Source: Schistocerca nitens (taxonomy: Eukaryota > Arthropoda > Insecta > Orthoptera > Acrididae). Taken from it: 64,000 nucleotides of DNA. The translations under genes and the position numbers were made by a program. Shown here piece after piece: positions 24,649-37,245 of this stretch; position 1 is the stretch's first letter; every line of letters starts with the position of its first letter. The DNA is taken from assembly GCF_023898315.1 (NCBI RefSeq), contig NC_064616.1:291303205-291367204 (forward strand), written 5' to 3'. The notes beneath the pieces were generated by a model. That model was given only the letters and a program-made list of their open reading frames with translations, did not search any database and was not told the DNA's origin.

Positions 24649-24950
24649 CGCAATTTAACAGCTTGCTCGGGGAGGCACTTGGGCTTATATACTGATAAAT
24701 GAGACCACTTGTTGCCTACATCTAGGAATTTCAAAAGCTATGGGCATTTCCTATCTTTTCACATATACATTGCCAACTTCTCAAGAGCAGTATCAAAGGC
24801 AACAATTGTGACTGACCAGAAATATACAGATATAACACTGATAATTGCAAAAACAGGAAATGTTTTATAACCAATAACATAACATACAACATAGACAGTT
24901 TACAGTATGTTCATAAACCAACCACTAAAAGTCACAGAAACCAATGCAAT

Positions 24951-27900
24951 ATGGCGGAACTGTTGGGAATACTGATAACATATTTGAAATATGCTTCAAA
25001 ATGTACACAGTTACCCCATTTAATGTCTGCACTGTTTTTAATGTACTTCCTTAAAATTCGAAGTACATAATCCTTAGTGCATTCACAAAGTTGTATATCT
25101 GACCGACTGACAAAATTAATCCACTATACAACAAGAACAAAGAAACCTCCTAGTCCATATATGCAGTAGCGCATAATTATACGATAAGCTAGATGTCTCC
25201 CAATAAAGTTGAGTAAGACACAAAGTATTAAATCAATAGCTATAAGAACACCAAAGCTTTTCGCAATACAATACACACCTTTTGGTAACATATATGACAC
25301 CAACAAGAAAGCTATTTCTAGTAGCTCAAAAGTTCCTCACACAACACACTTTCACACATGGACTCATAAACTAGCATCGTCCTCAGTAACTTAAGCCATG
25401 ACACAAATAATGGTTTAAAAATAGTTCATTACCAGCAATATGCAACACAGGATGCATCTATATTGAACACATCATACTTCATGTTGTAGTGACTGAAATG
25501 AAGCAGTTAATGAGTCTACTACTTAACAGTGAAAAGCCACGATAAAAAACTACGAAAATTCTTATCTCATACACAGGATACTCAGGACACTGTACAGCCA
25601 ATGCCACATGAAATTTACTGAATCAGTTTTGATGGGAGAACTTCAACCACCAGCACTACAGCTGTGAACTTGGCCCAAGTGGCTGTCATCTATTCCCTCT
25701 CATGAGTTCTTTTTTGTTGCAATACCTTTCCACACTGAAGCTGAGGTGCCAACTGGAAGGACATTGTGGTGTTGCATGTTCGTAGCTGGCTCCTATGAGA
25801 TGTACATGCACCTGAAGGTGCACGGTTTCAAAAATGTCTCAACAATGTCAGTGATTATGTTGTGAAGTAGCCACTCAACCAATGTAAACATTCCAATAAA
25901 TATTACTAAATAGATTTTTCATTTCTTTATAGGCCATAAAAATTGCTTTCTGGTAGCAACTTGTTTTTACACTATCAGCTTAAGTGAAAGTAAATTACAT
26001 TTGCTGTGGATGTAATTTACACATATGAACACCCAAAATACTCCTGCACTTTGTAACAGTAGGCTCAGAAAATCAAATGACAGTATAAATTTACTCCATT
26101 AGCAACAATGTGCAACGCATGATACATTCACAACATACCATGTGACACTTCTTGTTGAGAAATGTTGTAATCTAGATATTCACTGTTCACTATAGTATTA
26201 CAAACCAAATTATTTAATCTTGAATATGCACAATGCATTTACTGACAAACATGACCACTTTTGACTACACATAGGAATTTTAAAAGCAATGGAACATTAC
26301 TATCTGTTCACATCTACAATGCTCCAACAATGCCAACTTTCTAAAGAGCAGTATCAAAGGCAACAATTTGGCCTAACCAAAAATATACACATATATCACT
26401 GATGAGAGCAAATACCCGTCATGTCATTAGATGTAATGCATTGCACAAGTTACAGGAACTACTAATACTAATATCACACAAATTACCTACCTCAAACAAA
26501 TGTCGTCGTTGGAAAAAGGTACTTCTGACAAAGGAAATGGTTTACACCTACCACTCCATCTCTGAAAATCAACTGGGAATTATGTGCTTACCTGTAAATA
26601 CAAATGAATTTGCCATTAGCCAAACATATCAGAATTTTATAAGTACATGTACTATCACCTAAACAGCACCCTTCACTCACACTAGTTAACATGTGCATAA
26701 TTTTCATAACAGAAAAGTAAAGATTACTAATCAAATACAAAAATGTACACAGTACATACTACTTGAGACTGGTTCTGAAATTACCCTCCATCAAAATGAA
26801 AATCTACCCCAAAATAGTGGCATCTCCATTACTATATTTAAATAGTAAACTTATTTAACTTTCATATAATTTGTTTTGTGCGCTATCAATCTCAAACAAC
26901 AATTGCGTATCAAACTTAACTTAAATAACAATAACTCTCATATCCCTACCATGCCTTATTCAATATTATTGTAAGAGAAGGATGTTATGATCTCAGGACT
27001 TACAAAGGGATAACAAAAACACTTTATTTTAGTGCTGCTCATTTTCCACAACTCTCAAACAATAAGTTCGACTGAATCAGACAAGACAATAGAAAACGAT
27101 CATAAGTCATTTGTGAATCTCCCAGTTTTCTATCCATGAAAGAGATGGGCGTTGTTAGCGTTTTCAAGATCTGTTTTTAAAATTTCTTGCATAACATGCT
27201 TCAAATCTGCTGCCTACAATTGGCCTTTGGCCTTACACATACAATTTTGATGTTGAAGTACACAACATGAACACAAGATAAGATGCACTAGTTTCATATG
27301 TAACTTATGCTTTGCTTTTTCACGGTACAAGCAGACAGTGTACATGTATTTCAGTAGTGACTTTGTTCATATGGGAATGCCAATTATTCAGTTGCAGTAG
27401 TTACGGCACAAACATTTCATTTATCAATATAAAAACAAACAAAAATAATTGACACCATAAAATCACCATCAACAGTATTTTCTTTACGTGGTGTTCCATT
27501 CTATGTATATTTCTGTATTTGCTTAGTAATCTGTGCTTTTCTTTTATGATAGTTATTTACATGTTAACTAGTGTGCGGGTGAAGGTTGCTGTTCAGGGGA
27601 TAGTGCATGTACTAAGAAATATCACATATGTTTAGTTAATGGCACATTGATTTGTATTTACAGGTAATAACATCATTCCCAGTTGATCGTCAGAGTTGAA
27701 GTACCAGGTGTACACCATGGTCTTTGTCAGAAGTATTTGTAGTTTGTGGGAAAAGGTACTTCTGACAAAGACCATGGTGTACACCTGGTACTTCAACTCG
27801 GACGATCAACTGGGAATGATGTCATTTCCTGTAAATACAAATGAATGTGCCATTAGCAACATATATGAGAAGAGTCTTACTAAATGTGCTATCCCCCAAA

Positions 27901-28601
27901 ATATAACCCTTCACTCGCACACTAGTTTACATGTGCATAACTTTCATAACAGAAAAGCACAGATTACTAAAAAATACAGAAATATACAGAGTAGAGACTA
28001 CATGAGAGTGATAATGAAATTATATTCCATCAATTATGAAAAACTACCCAAAAACAGTAGCAACATCCATTACTAGATTTGAATAGTAAACTTATTTTAT
28101 TTTCATATCTTTTCTTTTTGCTACATCAATCTCAAACAACAACTGTGTGTCAAACGTAACATAAACAACAGTAAGACCCACATACCTACCACACTTTGTT
28201 CAACATTATTCAAGGATGTTATGGCCTCAGGACTTAAAAAGGGATAACAATGCCACTTTCTTCTACATGTTGCTCATTTTCCACAGCACTCAAACAATAA
28301 TTTCGATAGAAGCAGATAATACACTATAAAATGATCATAAGTGATTTGTGAATCTCACAGTTTTCTAAACCATGAAAAAATTGTTATTACTTAATGACTA
28401 ATTGTATATGACTCCACATTAAAACAAAAAAAATTAGTACTGAAAATCATGACTCCTCCAACTGAGCAATCATCATATAGGATTTCAACGAAAACATAAA
28501 GAAGCACTGGAAATGATTTACAATTGATAACACAATATAAAATGTACACTGTTTATAGTACGTTTATAATCCAACAATTAAAGTCCCAAAAACCAATGCA
28601 A
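24951..28601 (+). repeat. Array unit 4 (about 3.65 kb) with a large foldback
   Basis: It starts at ATGGCGGAACTGTTGGGAAT and follows the standard unit order through CACCATCAACAGTATTTTCT (about 27465). An inverted duplication follows at 27504-27989, and the unit then re-runs from about 27757 to 28380 before joining the pre-start block. The 5S-headed block is absent from this copy. Confidence 0.85.
27504..27989. repeat. Foldback 1: about 232-bp inverted arms, 21-nt loop
   Basis: The left arm (27504-27735) is the reverse complement of the right arm (27757-27989) with scattered mismatches and short indels. Examples are CCATGGTCTTTGTCAGAAGT on the left and ACTTCTGACAAAGACCATGG on the right. The loop is 27736-27756. 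The right arm is in the normal array orientation, so the left arm is the added inverted piece. Arm similarity is highest next to the loop. Confidence 0.92.
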
Positions 28602-31050
28602 TATGGCAGAACTGTTGGGAATACTGATAACATATTTTAAATATGCTTCAAAATGTACTCAGTTGCCCCATTTAATGTCTGCACTGTGTTTCATGCACTT
28701 CCTTAAAATTCGGAGTACATTACCTTCTGTGCATTCACAAAGTTGTATATCTGACCAAATGACAAAATTAATACACTATATAACAAGAACAAAGACTTCT
28801 CCCTGTATATATATGCACTTGTATATAACTATAACATAAGCTAGATGTCTGGCAATAAAGTTGAGTAAGACACAAAGAGTTCAGTCATTAGCTATGAGAA
28901 CACCAAGGCTTTTCACAATACACAGACACCTTTTGGTAACACTTATGATACCAATGAGAAATCTATTTCAAGTAGCTCAAAAGTACCTCACACCACACAC
29001 TTTCACAATAAAATTTTATTCTAACATATCAACAGTTACAACCTCCTTCCAATTTAGAACTGTGAGTTCCTTATGGCAACCAGCAACATCAAAACTGAAG
29101 CTGTGAGTACAAAGTAACAGACAATTTTCCAACAGTTACAAGGTATTTGTATTAATTTAAAGTGTATCACTTGACAGTCAGAAAGCTTAACTGCATGCAA
29201 TACTAACAAGACAAATGCCCAAAAAATAACAAGCCCCATTCTCTGTGTAGACACTATAAAAATGTATTTCAAATTTCTGCTGAAGTTAATGGGAATTTCA
29301 TCCCCTATGGAAGTAACTGCTACACATCAACTCATAAACTAACCTTGTCCTCAGTAACTTTAGGCACTGAACACAAATAATGGTTTAAAACTAGTTCATT
29401 ACCAGCAATATGCAACACAGGATGCATCTATATTGTAACCTGTCATACTTTAGTTCTACTGATTGACATGATGCAGTTAATGAGTCCACTAGATAACTGG
29501 GCAAAGCCACAATTAAAGGCTACAAAAATTCTAATATTGCACACAGGATTCTCAGGACAACATACAGCCAAAGCCACATGAAATTTACTGATTCACTTTG
29601 GATGGCAGAAGCTCAACCACTTCCACTACAGCTGTGAACTTGGCCCGAGTGGCTGTCATCTGTTCCATCTCATGATTTCCTTTTTGGTGCAATACATCTC
29701 CACACTGAAGCTGAGGTACCAACTGAAACAACGTTGTGGTGTTGGCTGTTGGCAGCTGGCTCCTATGAGACGAGCTTGCAACTGAAGGTGCACTGTTTCA
29801 AAAATGTCTAAACAATCTTGGTGACTATGTTGTGAAGTAGCCACTCAATCAATCTAAGTATTCCAATAAATATTTCTAAATACATTTTTCCTTTGTTTAT
29901 AGGTCATAAAACTTGCTTTCTGGTTGCAACTTGTATTTACACTACCAGCTGAAATGAAAGTGAATTACATTCCCTGTGGATGTAATTTACACATATTAAC
30001 ACCTAAAATATTCCTGCACTCTGTAACAGTTGGCTCAGAAAATAAAATGGTATTATAAATATAGTCCATTAGCAACAAGGAGCAACCTATGCTACATCCA
30101 CAACATCACATGTGACACTTCTTGTTGAGAATGTTCTTATAGGCATACCCATGCTCTCAATAAGATTACAAAACAAAACAATTTAATCTTGAATGTGCAA
30201 AACTCAATTACTGACAAATGAGACCACTTTTTGACTACACATAGGAATTTTAAAATCTATGGAACATTACTATCTGTTCACATCTACGTTGCTCCAACGA
30301 TGCCAACTTCTCAAGAGCAGTATCAAAGGCAACAAATGTGCCTAACCAAAAATATACAGATATAACACTGGAGAGTGCAAATACCCCTCACATCGTAAAA
30401 TGCCATGCTTTGCACAAGTTACAGCAACTACTAATACTAATATCACACAACATACCTACCTCAAACATTTGTCGTCTGTGGGAAAAGGTACTTCTGACAA
30501 AGACCATGATGTACACCTGGTACATCAACTCTGACGATCAACTGGGTATGATGTTATTACCTGTAAATACAAATCAATGTGCCATTAACAAAACATATGA
30601 GATTTTTCTTGGTACATATACTATCCCCAGAACAGCACACTTCACTCACACACTAGGTAACATGTGCATAACTTTCATAAAAGAAAAGCACAGATTACTA
30701 ATCAAATAGAGAAATATACAGAGTACAGACTACATGAGAGTGACTCTGAAATTACCCTCTATCAATTATGAAGATCTACCCCATAACAGTAGCAACCTCC
30801 ATTACTATATTTAAATAGGAAACTTAATTAATTCTCATATCAATTCTTCTCGCTATGTCAATCTTACTTCACAACCGTGTAATAAACTTACCTTAATAAC
30901 AGTCAGTCCCATATTCCTACCATGCCTTATTCAACATTAGTGTTAAGAGAAGGATGTTTTGATCTCAGGAGTTACAAAGGGATAATAAAGTCACTTTCTT
31001 TTAGTGCTGCTCAATTACCACAACACGCAAACAATAATTTTGATTGAAGC

Positions 31051-31252
31051 ACGTGGCCAAGCAACTCTAGATGCTTCTGTCCGGAACCGTGCGACCGCCT
31101 CGGTCACAGGTTCGAATCCTGCACTGGGCATTGAGGTGTGTGATGTCATTACGTTAGTTAAGTTTAAGTAGTTCTACATTCTAGGGGACTGATGACCTCA
31201 GATGTTAAGTCACATAGTGCTCAGAGCCAATTCAACCATTTTTTTTTTTTTT
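31051..31252 (+). mobile_element. tRNA-headed SINE with target-site duplication
   Basis: The head GTGGCCAAGCAACTCTAGAT carries a degenerate A box, and GGTTCGAATCCTGC is a clear B box. The body includes GGGGACTGATGACCTCAGAT and CAGAGCCAATTCAACCATT, ending in a T run. The flanks repeat ATTGAAGC (31043-31050 and 31253-31260), and other array units show a single copy of that site, so the ends are exact. From memory this family is widespread in acridid genomes. It differs in sequence from the SINE at 24118. Confidence 0.93.
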
Positions 31253-31828
31253 ATTGAAGCTGACGATACAATATAAAATGATCATAAGTGATTTCTGAAT
31301 CTTACAGTTTTCTATTCCATTAAAAAGTTGTGCAATCTTAAGACATACAAGATCTGTTTGTAAAATTAATTGGATAATGTGCTTCAAATCTCCTGCCAAC
31401 AATTGGCGTTTGGTATTACACATATAATTTTGATGTTGAAGTAGATGAGGTGAACATAAGATCTGATGCACTAGTTTCACATGTAACTTATGCTTTGCTT
31501 TCCCACAGTACAAACAGAGAGTGTACATGACATTTAGAACTGTCTTTGAACTTGTGGCAATGCCAATTATTCAGTTGCAGTAGTTACAACAGTAACATTT
31601 CTATTATCAATATACAAATCAAACAAAAATACTTACAGCCAATGAAAACACCATCAATAGTATTTTCTGTATGTGGTGTACTATTCTCTAGTACTAACAC
31701 AATAAAATAAAAGGTACTCATTCTTGACGCAGAGCCAAACTTTATTACACAACAGTCCACTAACTTGATAACCGAAGGAATTCACTCCTGGCTAGCTGCG
31801 GTAAGAATTCAACTGCATACCACAGTGT

Positions 31829-32165
31829 GCCAATGGCCTTACCACATTGGGAACACCAGTTCTTGCCAGGTCACCAATGTTTAGCATTGTGGACCTTGGC
31901 CACTACTTGGATGGGTGACTGACCACATCTGTTCACCGCTCTTGGCCAATGGGTTGCACCCTGCCATTGAGATGAATGGAGGGAGGTACTTCAATTAGAA
32001 CTACATGCTGTGGTTTCATAACTTGATAACTGGTGGGGCAGCAGTTTGCTCACCACTTACTCCTACATTTCACCTTTACCGAAAATTATAAACTGAGTAT
32101 GATACAGCAGTCAGTTGATACCAGTGATCCTCCAAAGACTGTTTCAATGGAGTTTGGATTTTGTA
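31829..32165 (+). repeat. 5S-rRNA-headed SINE-like block (best copy)
   Basis: The first 119 nt (31829-31947) are collinear with animal 5S rRNA without obvious gaps: GCCAATGGCC start, GGTCACCAATGTTTAGCATT for the A-box region, CTTGGATGGGTGACTGACC for the C-box region, and a CTTGGCC end. This copy keeps CACTACTTGGATGGGTGAC, closer to 5S than the others. A 220-bp body follows (GGTTTCATAACTTGATAACT, GCAGTTTGCTCACCAC, CCAGTGATCCTCCAAAGACT), ending at GGAGTTTGGATTTT. A 5S-derived head plus unrelated body is the architecture of SINE3-type elements. I recall a similar body in locust DNA, but that is memory, not a search. Confidence 0.68.
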
Positions 32166-34598
32166 CATTAGTGCATATCATTTTTTACAACAGTTCACAT
32201 AATTAAGAAACTATAGAAATTTGAATGACAATTTCTTTCTCACAGTCACATATCTGTGTTTTTACCTTATTGCTTAGCAATTAACTGTATATGACTGTAC
32301 ATAAAAACAAAAAAAATTAATACTGAAAATCATGACTCCTAAAACTGAGCAATCATCACATAAGATCTCACCAAATATATAACGAAGCATAGGAATTGAT
32401 TTACAATTGATAACATACCATAAAATGTAGACTGTTTATAGTATATTCATAAACCAACAATTACAGTCCCAAAAACCAGTGCAATATGGCAGAACTGTTG
32501 GGAATACTGATAACATATTTTAAATATGCTTCAAAATGTACTCAGTTGCCCCATTTAATGTCTGCACTGTGTTTCATGCACTTCCTTATAATTCGGAGTA
32601 CATTACCTTCAGTGCATTCACAAAGTTGCATATCTGACCAAATGACAAAATTAATACACTATATACCAAGAACAAAGATTCCTCCTTGTCCACATAAGCA
32701 CTTGTGTATAATTATAACATAAGCTAGATGTCTGGCAATAAAGTTGAGTAAGACACAAAGTGTTCAGTCATTAGCTATGAGAACACCAAGGCTTTTCTCA
32801 ATACAATACACACCTTTTCGTAACATATATTATACCAACAAGAAACCTATTTCCAGAAGCTCAAAAGTACCTCACACCACACACTTTCACAGTAAAATGT
32901 TATTCTAACATATCAACAATTTAGAACTGTGAGTTCCTTACGGCAACCAACAACATCAAAACTCAAGCTGTAAGTACTTGGTAACAGAGACTTTGCAACA
33001 GTTTCAAGGTATTTGTATTAATTGAAAGTGTATAATGTGATATTCAGAAAGGATAACTGCAGGCAATACTTACCAGATACATACCCAAAAAAATGAGAAG
33101 GCCCATACTCTGTGTAGACATTATAAAAATGTATTTCAAATTTCTGCTAAAGTTAATGTGAATTTCATCACCCTATGGAAGTAGCAGCTACACATCGACT
33201 CATCAACTAACCTTGTCCTCAGTAACTTTAGGCACTGAACACAAATAATGGTTTAAAACTAGTTCATTAACAGCAATATGCAACACAGGATGCATCTATA
33301 TTGTAACCTGTCATACTTCTAGTTCTACTGATTGAAATGAAGCAGTTAATGAGTCCACTAGATAACTGGGCAAAGCCATGATTAAAGGCTACAAAAATTC
33401 TAATATTGCACACAGGATTCTCAGGACAACGTACAGCCAAAGCCACATGAAATTTACTGATTCACTTTGGATGGCAGAAGCTCAACCACTTGCACTACAG
33501 CTGTGAACTTGGCCCGAGTGGCTGTCATCTGTTCCATCTCATGATTTCTTTTTTGGTGCAATACATCTCGACACTGAAGCTGAGGTACCAACTGAAACAA
33601 TGCTGTGGTGTTGGATGTTGGCAGCTGGCTCCTATGAGATGAGCCTGCAACTGAAGGTGCACTGTTTCAAAAATGTCTAAACAATGTTGGTGACTATGTT
33701 GTGATGTAGCCACTCAATCAATCTAAGTATTCCAATAAATATTCTTAAATACATTTTTCCTTTGTTTATAGGCCATAAAACTTGCTTTGTGGTTGCAACT
33801 TGTATTTACACTATCAGCTGAAATGAAAGTGAAGTACATTCGCTGTGGATGTAATTAACACATATTAACACCTAAAATATTCCTGCACTCTGTAACAGTT
33901 GGCTCAGAAAATAAAATGGTATTATAAATATAGTCCATTAGCAACAAGGAGCAACCTATGCTACATCCACAACATCACATGTGACACTTCTTGTTGAGAA
34001 TGTTCTTATAGGCATACCCATGCTCTCAATAAGATTACAAAACAAAACAATTTAATCTTGAATGTGCAAAACTCAATTACTGACAAATGAGACCACTTTT
34101 TGACTACACATAGGAATTTTAAAATCTATGGAACATTACTATCTGTTCACATCTACGTTGCTCCAACGATGCCAACTTCTCAAGAGCAGTATCAAAGGCA
34201 ACAATTGTGCCTAACCAAAAATATACAGATATAACACTGGTGAGTGCAAATACCCCTCACATCATTAAAATACAATGCATTGCACAAATTAGAGGGACTA
34301 CTAATACAAGTATCACACAATATACCTACCTCAAATATGTGTCATCCGTGGGAAAAGGTACGTCTGACAAAGACCATGATGTACACCCGGTACTTCAACT
34401 CTGACAATTATGTGGGAATGATTTTATTACCTGTAAATGGAAATCAATGTGCCATTAACAAAACGTATGAGAAGTTTCTTAGTACATTTACTGTCCCATA
34501 AACAGTACCCTCCACACGCACACTAATTGATATGTGCATAAATTTCATAACAGAAAAGCACAGATTACTAATCAAATACAGAAACGTACAGACTACAT

Positions 34599-35247
34599 GA
34601 AACCTAGTATCTCTAGGGTTCTTCCATGTATACAACCTTCTTTCATGATTCTTGAACCAAGTGTTATCTATGATTAAGTTATACTCTGTGCAAAATTCTA
34701 CCAGGCGGCTTCCTCTTTCATTTCTTAGCCCCAATCCATATTCTCGTACTATGTTTCCTTCCCTCCCTTTTCCTACTCTCAAATTCCAGTCACCCATGAC
34801 TATTAAATTTTCATCTCCCTTCACTACTTGAATACTTTCTTTTATCTTATCACACATTTCATCAATTTATTCATCATCTGCAGAGCTACTTGGCATATAA
34901 ACTTGTACTACTGTAGTAGGCGTTGGTTTTGTGTCTATCTTGGCCACAATAATGTGTTCACTATGCTGTTTATAGTAGCTTACCCGCACTCCTATTTTTA
35001 TATTCATTATTAAACCTACTCCTGCATTACCCCTATTTGATTTTGTATTTATAACCCTGTATTCACCTGACCAAAAGTCTTGTTCCTCCTGCCACCGAAC
35101 TGCACTAACTCCCACTATATCTACCTTTAACGTATCCATTTCCCTTTTTAAATTTTCTAACCTACCTGCCCGATTGAGGGATCTGACATTCCACGCTCTG
35201 ATCCGTAGAACGCCAGTTTTCTTTCTCTTAATGACGATGTCCTCTTG
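34599..35247 (-). pseudogene. RTE-type endonuclease fragment at an array junction
   Basis: On the minus strand the translation starts LRIRAWNVRSLNRAGRLENL (about 35225) and contains VDIVGVSAVRWQEE, NAGVGLI and, after one in-frame stop (TAA near 34867), LIVMGDWNLRVG and DNTWFKNHERRLYTWKNP. These are the apurinic-endonuclease-like blocks of RTE-type pol (the family often mislabelled craniofacial development protein 2). Neither RT nor the 3' tail is present, so this is an internal fragment rather than a normal 5'-truncated insertion. The two edges join non-adjacent positions of the array unit. Confidence 0.88.
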
Positions 35248-36462
35248 AGTAGTATGCAGTAGTTCATAATTATAAAATAAGCTAGATGTTTGACAATAAA
35301 GTTTAGTAAGACACAAAGTGTAAAGTCAATAGCTATAAGAACATGAAAGATTTTCACAATACAATACACACCTTTTGGTAACATATATGATACCAACAAG
35401 AAATTTATTTCCAGTGGCTTTAAAGTACCTCACACCTCAGGCTTTCACAATAAAATGTTATTCTAATATATCAACAGTTATAACCTCCTTACAATTTAGA
35501 GCTGTGAGTTTCTTATGGGTAATGTAAGACCCCAAGAAACCCAAAAACCCATATAAGAATATCATGATAATTTAAAGTAGGGAACAGTGTTATCCTGACA
35601 GGTACAACAACTTTGACAATAATATAACACCTTAAAGTTTTTATGAACACCAATTTCAATAATTATTGAGAATGTCATGATATAAAGGTATAAAGAAAGA
35701 AAGGTTATTTTTAATTAGCTATCTAACAACTCAGTAATAACTACAAATCAGTATGATGAAAGTTAAGTCGAAAGTAATATGTCAGTCAGAGATAACATCA
35801 ATTTTGAAAGACAGTTGTAAATGTGGCAATAAGGAAATTCAATGCGTCTACAATGCTCGAGCAAGGAAATGTTAGAAGCTCGCTAGCTTGCTTGCCATCC
35901 AGTCGTGAGAGAGCACCATTTGTTATAGAACTACAAGCGGAACGCTACAAGATTGTTTCTATTCAAAAAATGTACTATTTCATGATAGAGATGCGCGGAC
36001 TTTGTTCTCAGTTATTATGACTTGAGAACTTGAACTTAAGTGATATTCTGATAGTGTATGGTGAGTTAATGAACTCTTTATAATTGGAGATATTATTGCT
36101 GGATTCAAGCTTCATCAAAGTGAACAGTTGCAATGAAGAGTGGACATAGTATCAAAGACCTGATTAGCCTTGAGTAGGAAACATTAATACGACCACTTGA
36201 AGGTAATACAAATAAGCCGATTGTAAAAGTTGTCGTAATTGGCACAATCACTGAACTGAAAGGAGTCATAATTGATCTAATCCATCAGTGTGTGTGTGGT
36301 GTGATGATTATAAACTAACTGCTAAGAAGGAACAATAAAAGTTGTTCATCAGTAATGGAAATCTCACATATTGGCTCCATCATTAATTGAACTGTGTGAT
36401 AGTTGATGATCAAAATTAATTAACTGTGAACATTTTAATTGAAAGACTGACTTGATGAACAT

Positions 36463-36752
36463 TGAGTATTGAAAGGAGTGTTTTGTCGAAATAATATAAT
36501 GACGCATAAAAGCAAGATAGCATTTTAAATAATTTCTGGATTGACATTGTGCCGTAGTGAAGAATTCTGCCTAGCAACATAACAACAACTACTGATACTG
36601 AACCACAAATGAATTTTTCCTTGCTTCAGTGGTGTGAAATGACGTTGGTGATGAATGATTCACTCAATACTGCAATAATTAACTAACCGGGCATAACAAA
36701 TCATCTTAAAACCATAATAGACAATTAAAATCAGCAGTTTGCATCACTTTAC
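36463..36752 (+). repeat. Internal direct repeat of the LTR derivative, copy 1
   Basis: It matches 38605-38885: AGGAGTGTTTTGTCGAAATA, ACAACAACTACTGATACTGA, and a CTTCAGTGGTGTGAAATGA block through to ATTAAAATCAGCAGTTTGCA. It lies just upstream of the RT relic. Confidence 0.88.
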
Positions 36753-36799
36753 ATTGTCTGAATAATGACCGTGTTAAGACAACTGATGCTGAGGCTGAT

Positions 36800-37245
36800 A
36801 TGTCGAGCATTGATGAGAAAGTCCAGGAATCGGAACATTTATCTACACAACAACAAATAGAATTAAGAGAGGTTTTAATATTATATTTACCAGTATTCAA
36901 TAAAAAACCAGGTGTGATTAAAAACTTTGAATTTAATATTGAAACTTACCCACATATCACATTTTGTAAAACAACGTATTCAGGTCCGTGGTCAAAAAGG
37001 GAAGTGGTAACTAACGATATAAAAAAGATGTTGGACTGGGGAATTATCAAGACCTTGACATCCCGGTATTCTAGCCCACTATTAGCAGTAACTAAGACTA
37101 ATGACGATATACGATTAGTCTTAGATGCTCGAGATACCAACAAAATTATTAAGCCTGTTAGGACTCGACCAGAAAATCTAGAAGAACTCGGTCAGAAATT
37201 TCATTGGGTGACGTTCTTGACCTCCCTGGACCTCAGAAGCTGGAG
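36800..37245 (+). pseudogene. pol (RT): Retrotransposon RT N-terminal part, truncated at the catalytic block
   Basis: The open frame 36800-37249 encodes fingers-domain sequence of a Ty3/gypsy-like RT: a Q-rich linker, PGVIKNFEFNIETYPHIT, KKMLDWGIIKTLTSRYSSPL, RLVLDARDTNKIIKP, then FLTSLDLRSW. It stops being RT immediately after the first catalytic block (LDLRS), where integrase-like sequence begins. The rest of RT, RNase H and most of integrase are therefore deleted. The family differs from the gypsy copy at 1-3193: it is AT-rich and uses different block wording. Confidence 0.85.

Larger units (their letters stand above)
19937..24684 (+). mobile_element. hAT-superfamily DNA transposon, near full length
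   Basis: The left end is CAGGGCCGGCACAACTCATG, a hAT-like CAGGG start. The right end, read inverted, gives GCCCAAGTGCCTCCCCGAGC. Both ends carry mirror-image homopolymers: 13 C then 8 T (19998-20018), and 15 A then mostly 12 G (24618-24648). The flanks are the two halves of one array unit, which bounds the insertion to about 4.75 kb. I could not see a convincing 8-bp target duplication. A tRNA-SINE (about 24118-24308) inserted later inside it. The 20300-21340 stretch is non-coding as far as I can tell and ends in a CTTTGCAG-like splice acceptor 13 bp before the ATG. Confidence 0.82.
18351..24950 (+). repeat. Array unit 3, carrying the hAT element
   Basis: The unit runs from ATGTGGCAGATCCATTGGCA (about 18349) to TTATTCTTGGATTTGCACAG (19935), where the hAT insertion begins. 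It resumes at CTGATAAATGAGACCACTT (24692) and then jumps near 24850 from the AACACTGATAATTGC block directly to the pre-start block (GGAAATGTTTTATAACC), so about 1.5 kb of the unit is deleted. It contains no 5S-like head. Confidence 0.75.
28602..32484 (+). repeat. Array unit 5, most complete copy (about 3.88 kb)
   Basis: It begins ATGGCAGAACTGTTGGGAAT and contains every landmark of the unit in order, including the 5S-headed block at 31829-32165. Removing the 202-bp SINE and its 8-bp target duplication leaves about 3.67 kb. This is the best reference copy for defining the unit. A 123-codon plus-strand frame (30338-30709) and a 72-aa minus-strand frame (29272-29054) recur in other units but are not recognised proteins. 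Confidence 0.87.

Noticed and set aside
31829-31947. A functional 5S rRNA gene
   Set aside because: Too many substitutions in stems and in the internal promoter, and no clean T-run terminator directly after the 119-nt head; the sequence continues into a shared SINE-like body.
18758-35399. Recurring hydrophobic minus-strand open frames (for example 18758-19015, 25124-25306, 29054-29272, 35157-35399) that look like membrane-protein exons, perhaps chemoreceptors
   Set aside because: The minus strand is T-rich, which makes chance frames hydrophobic. Frames break at different places in different units and no receptor signature is recognisable.
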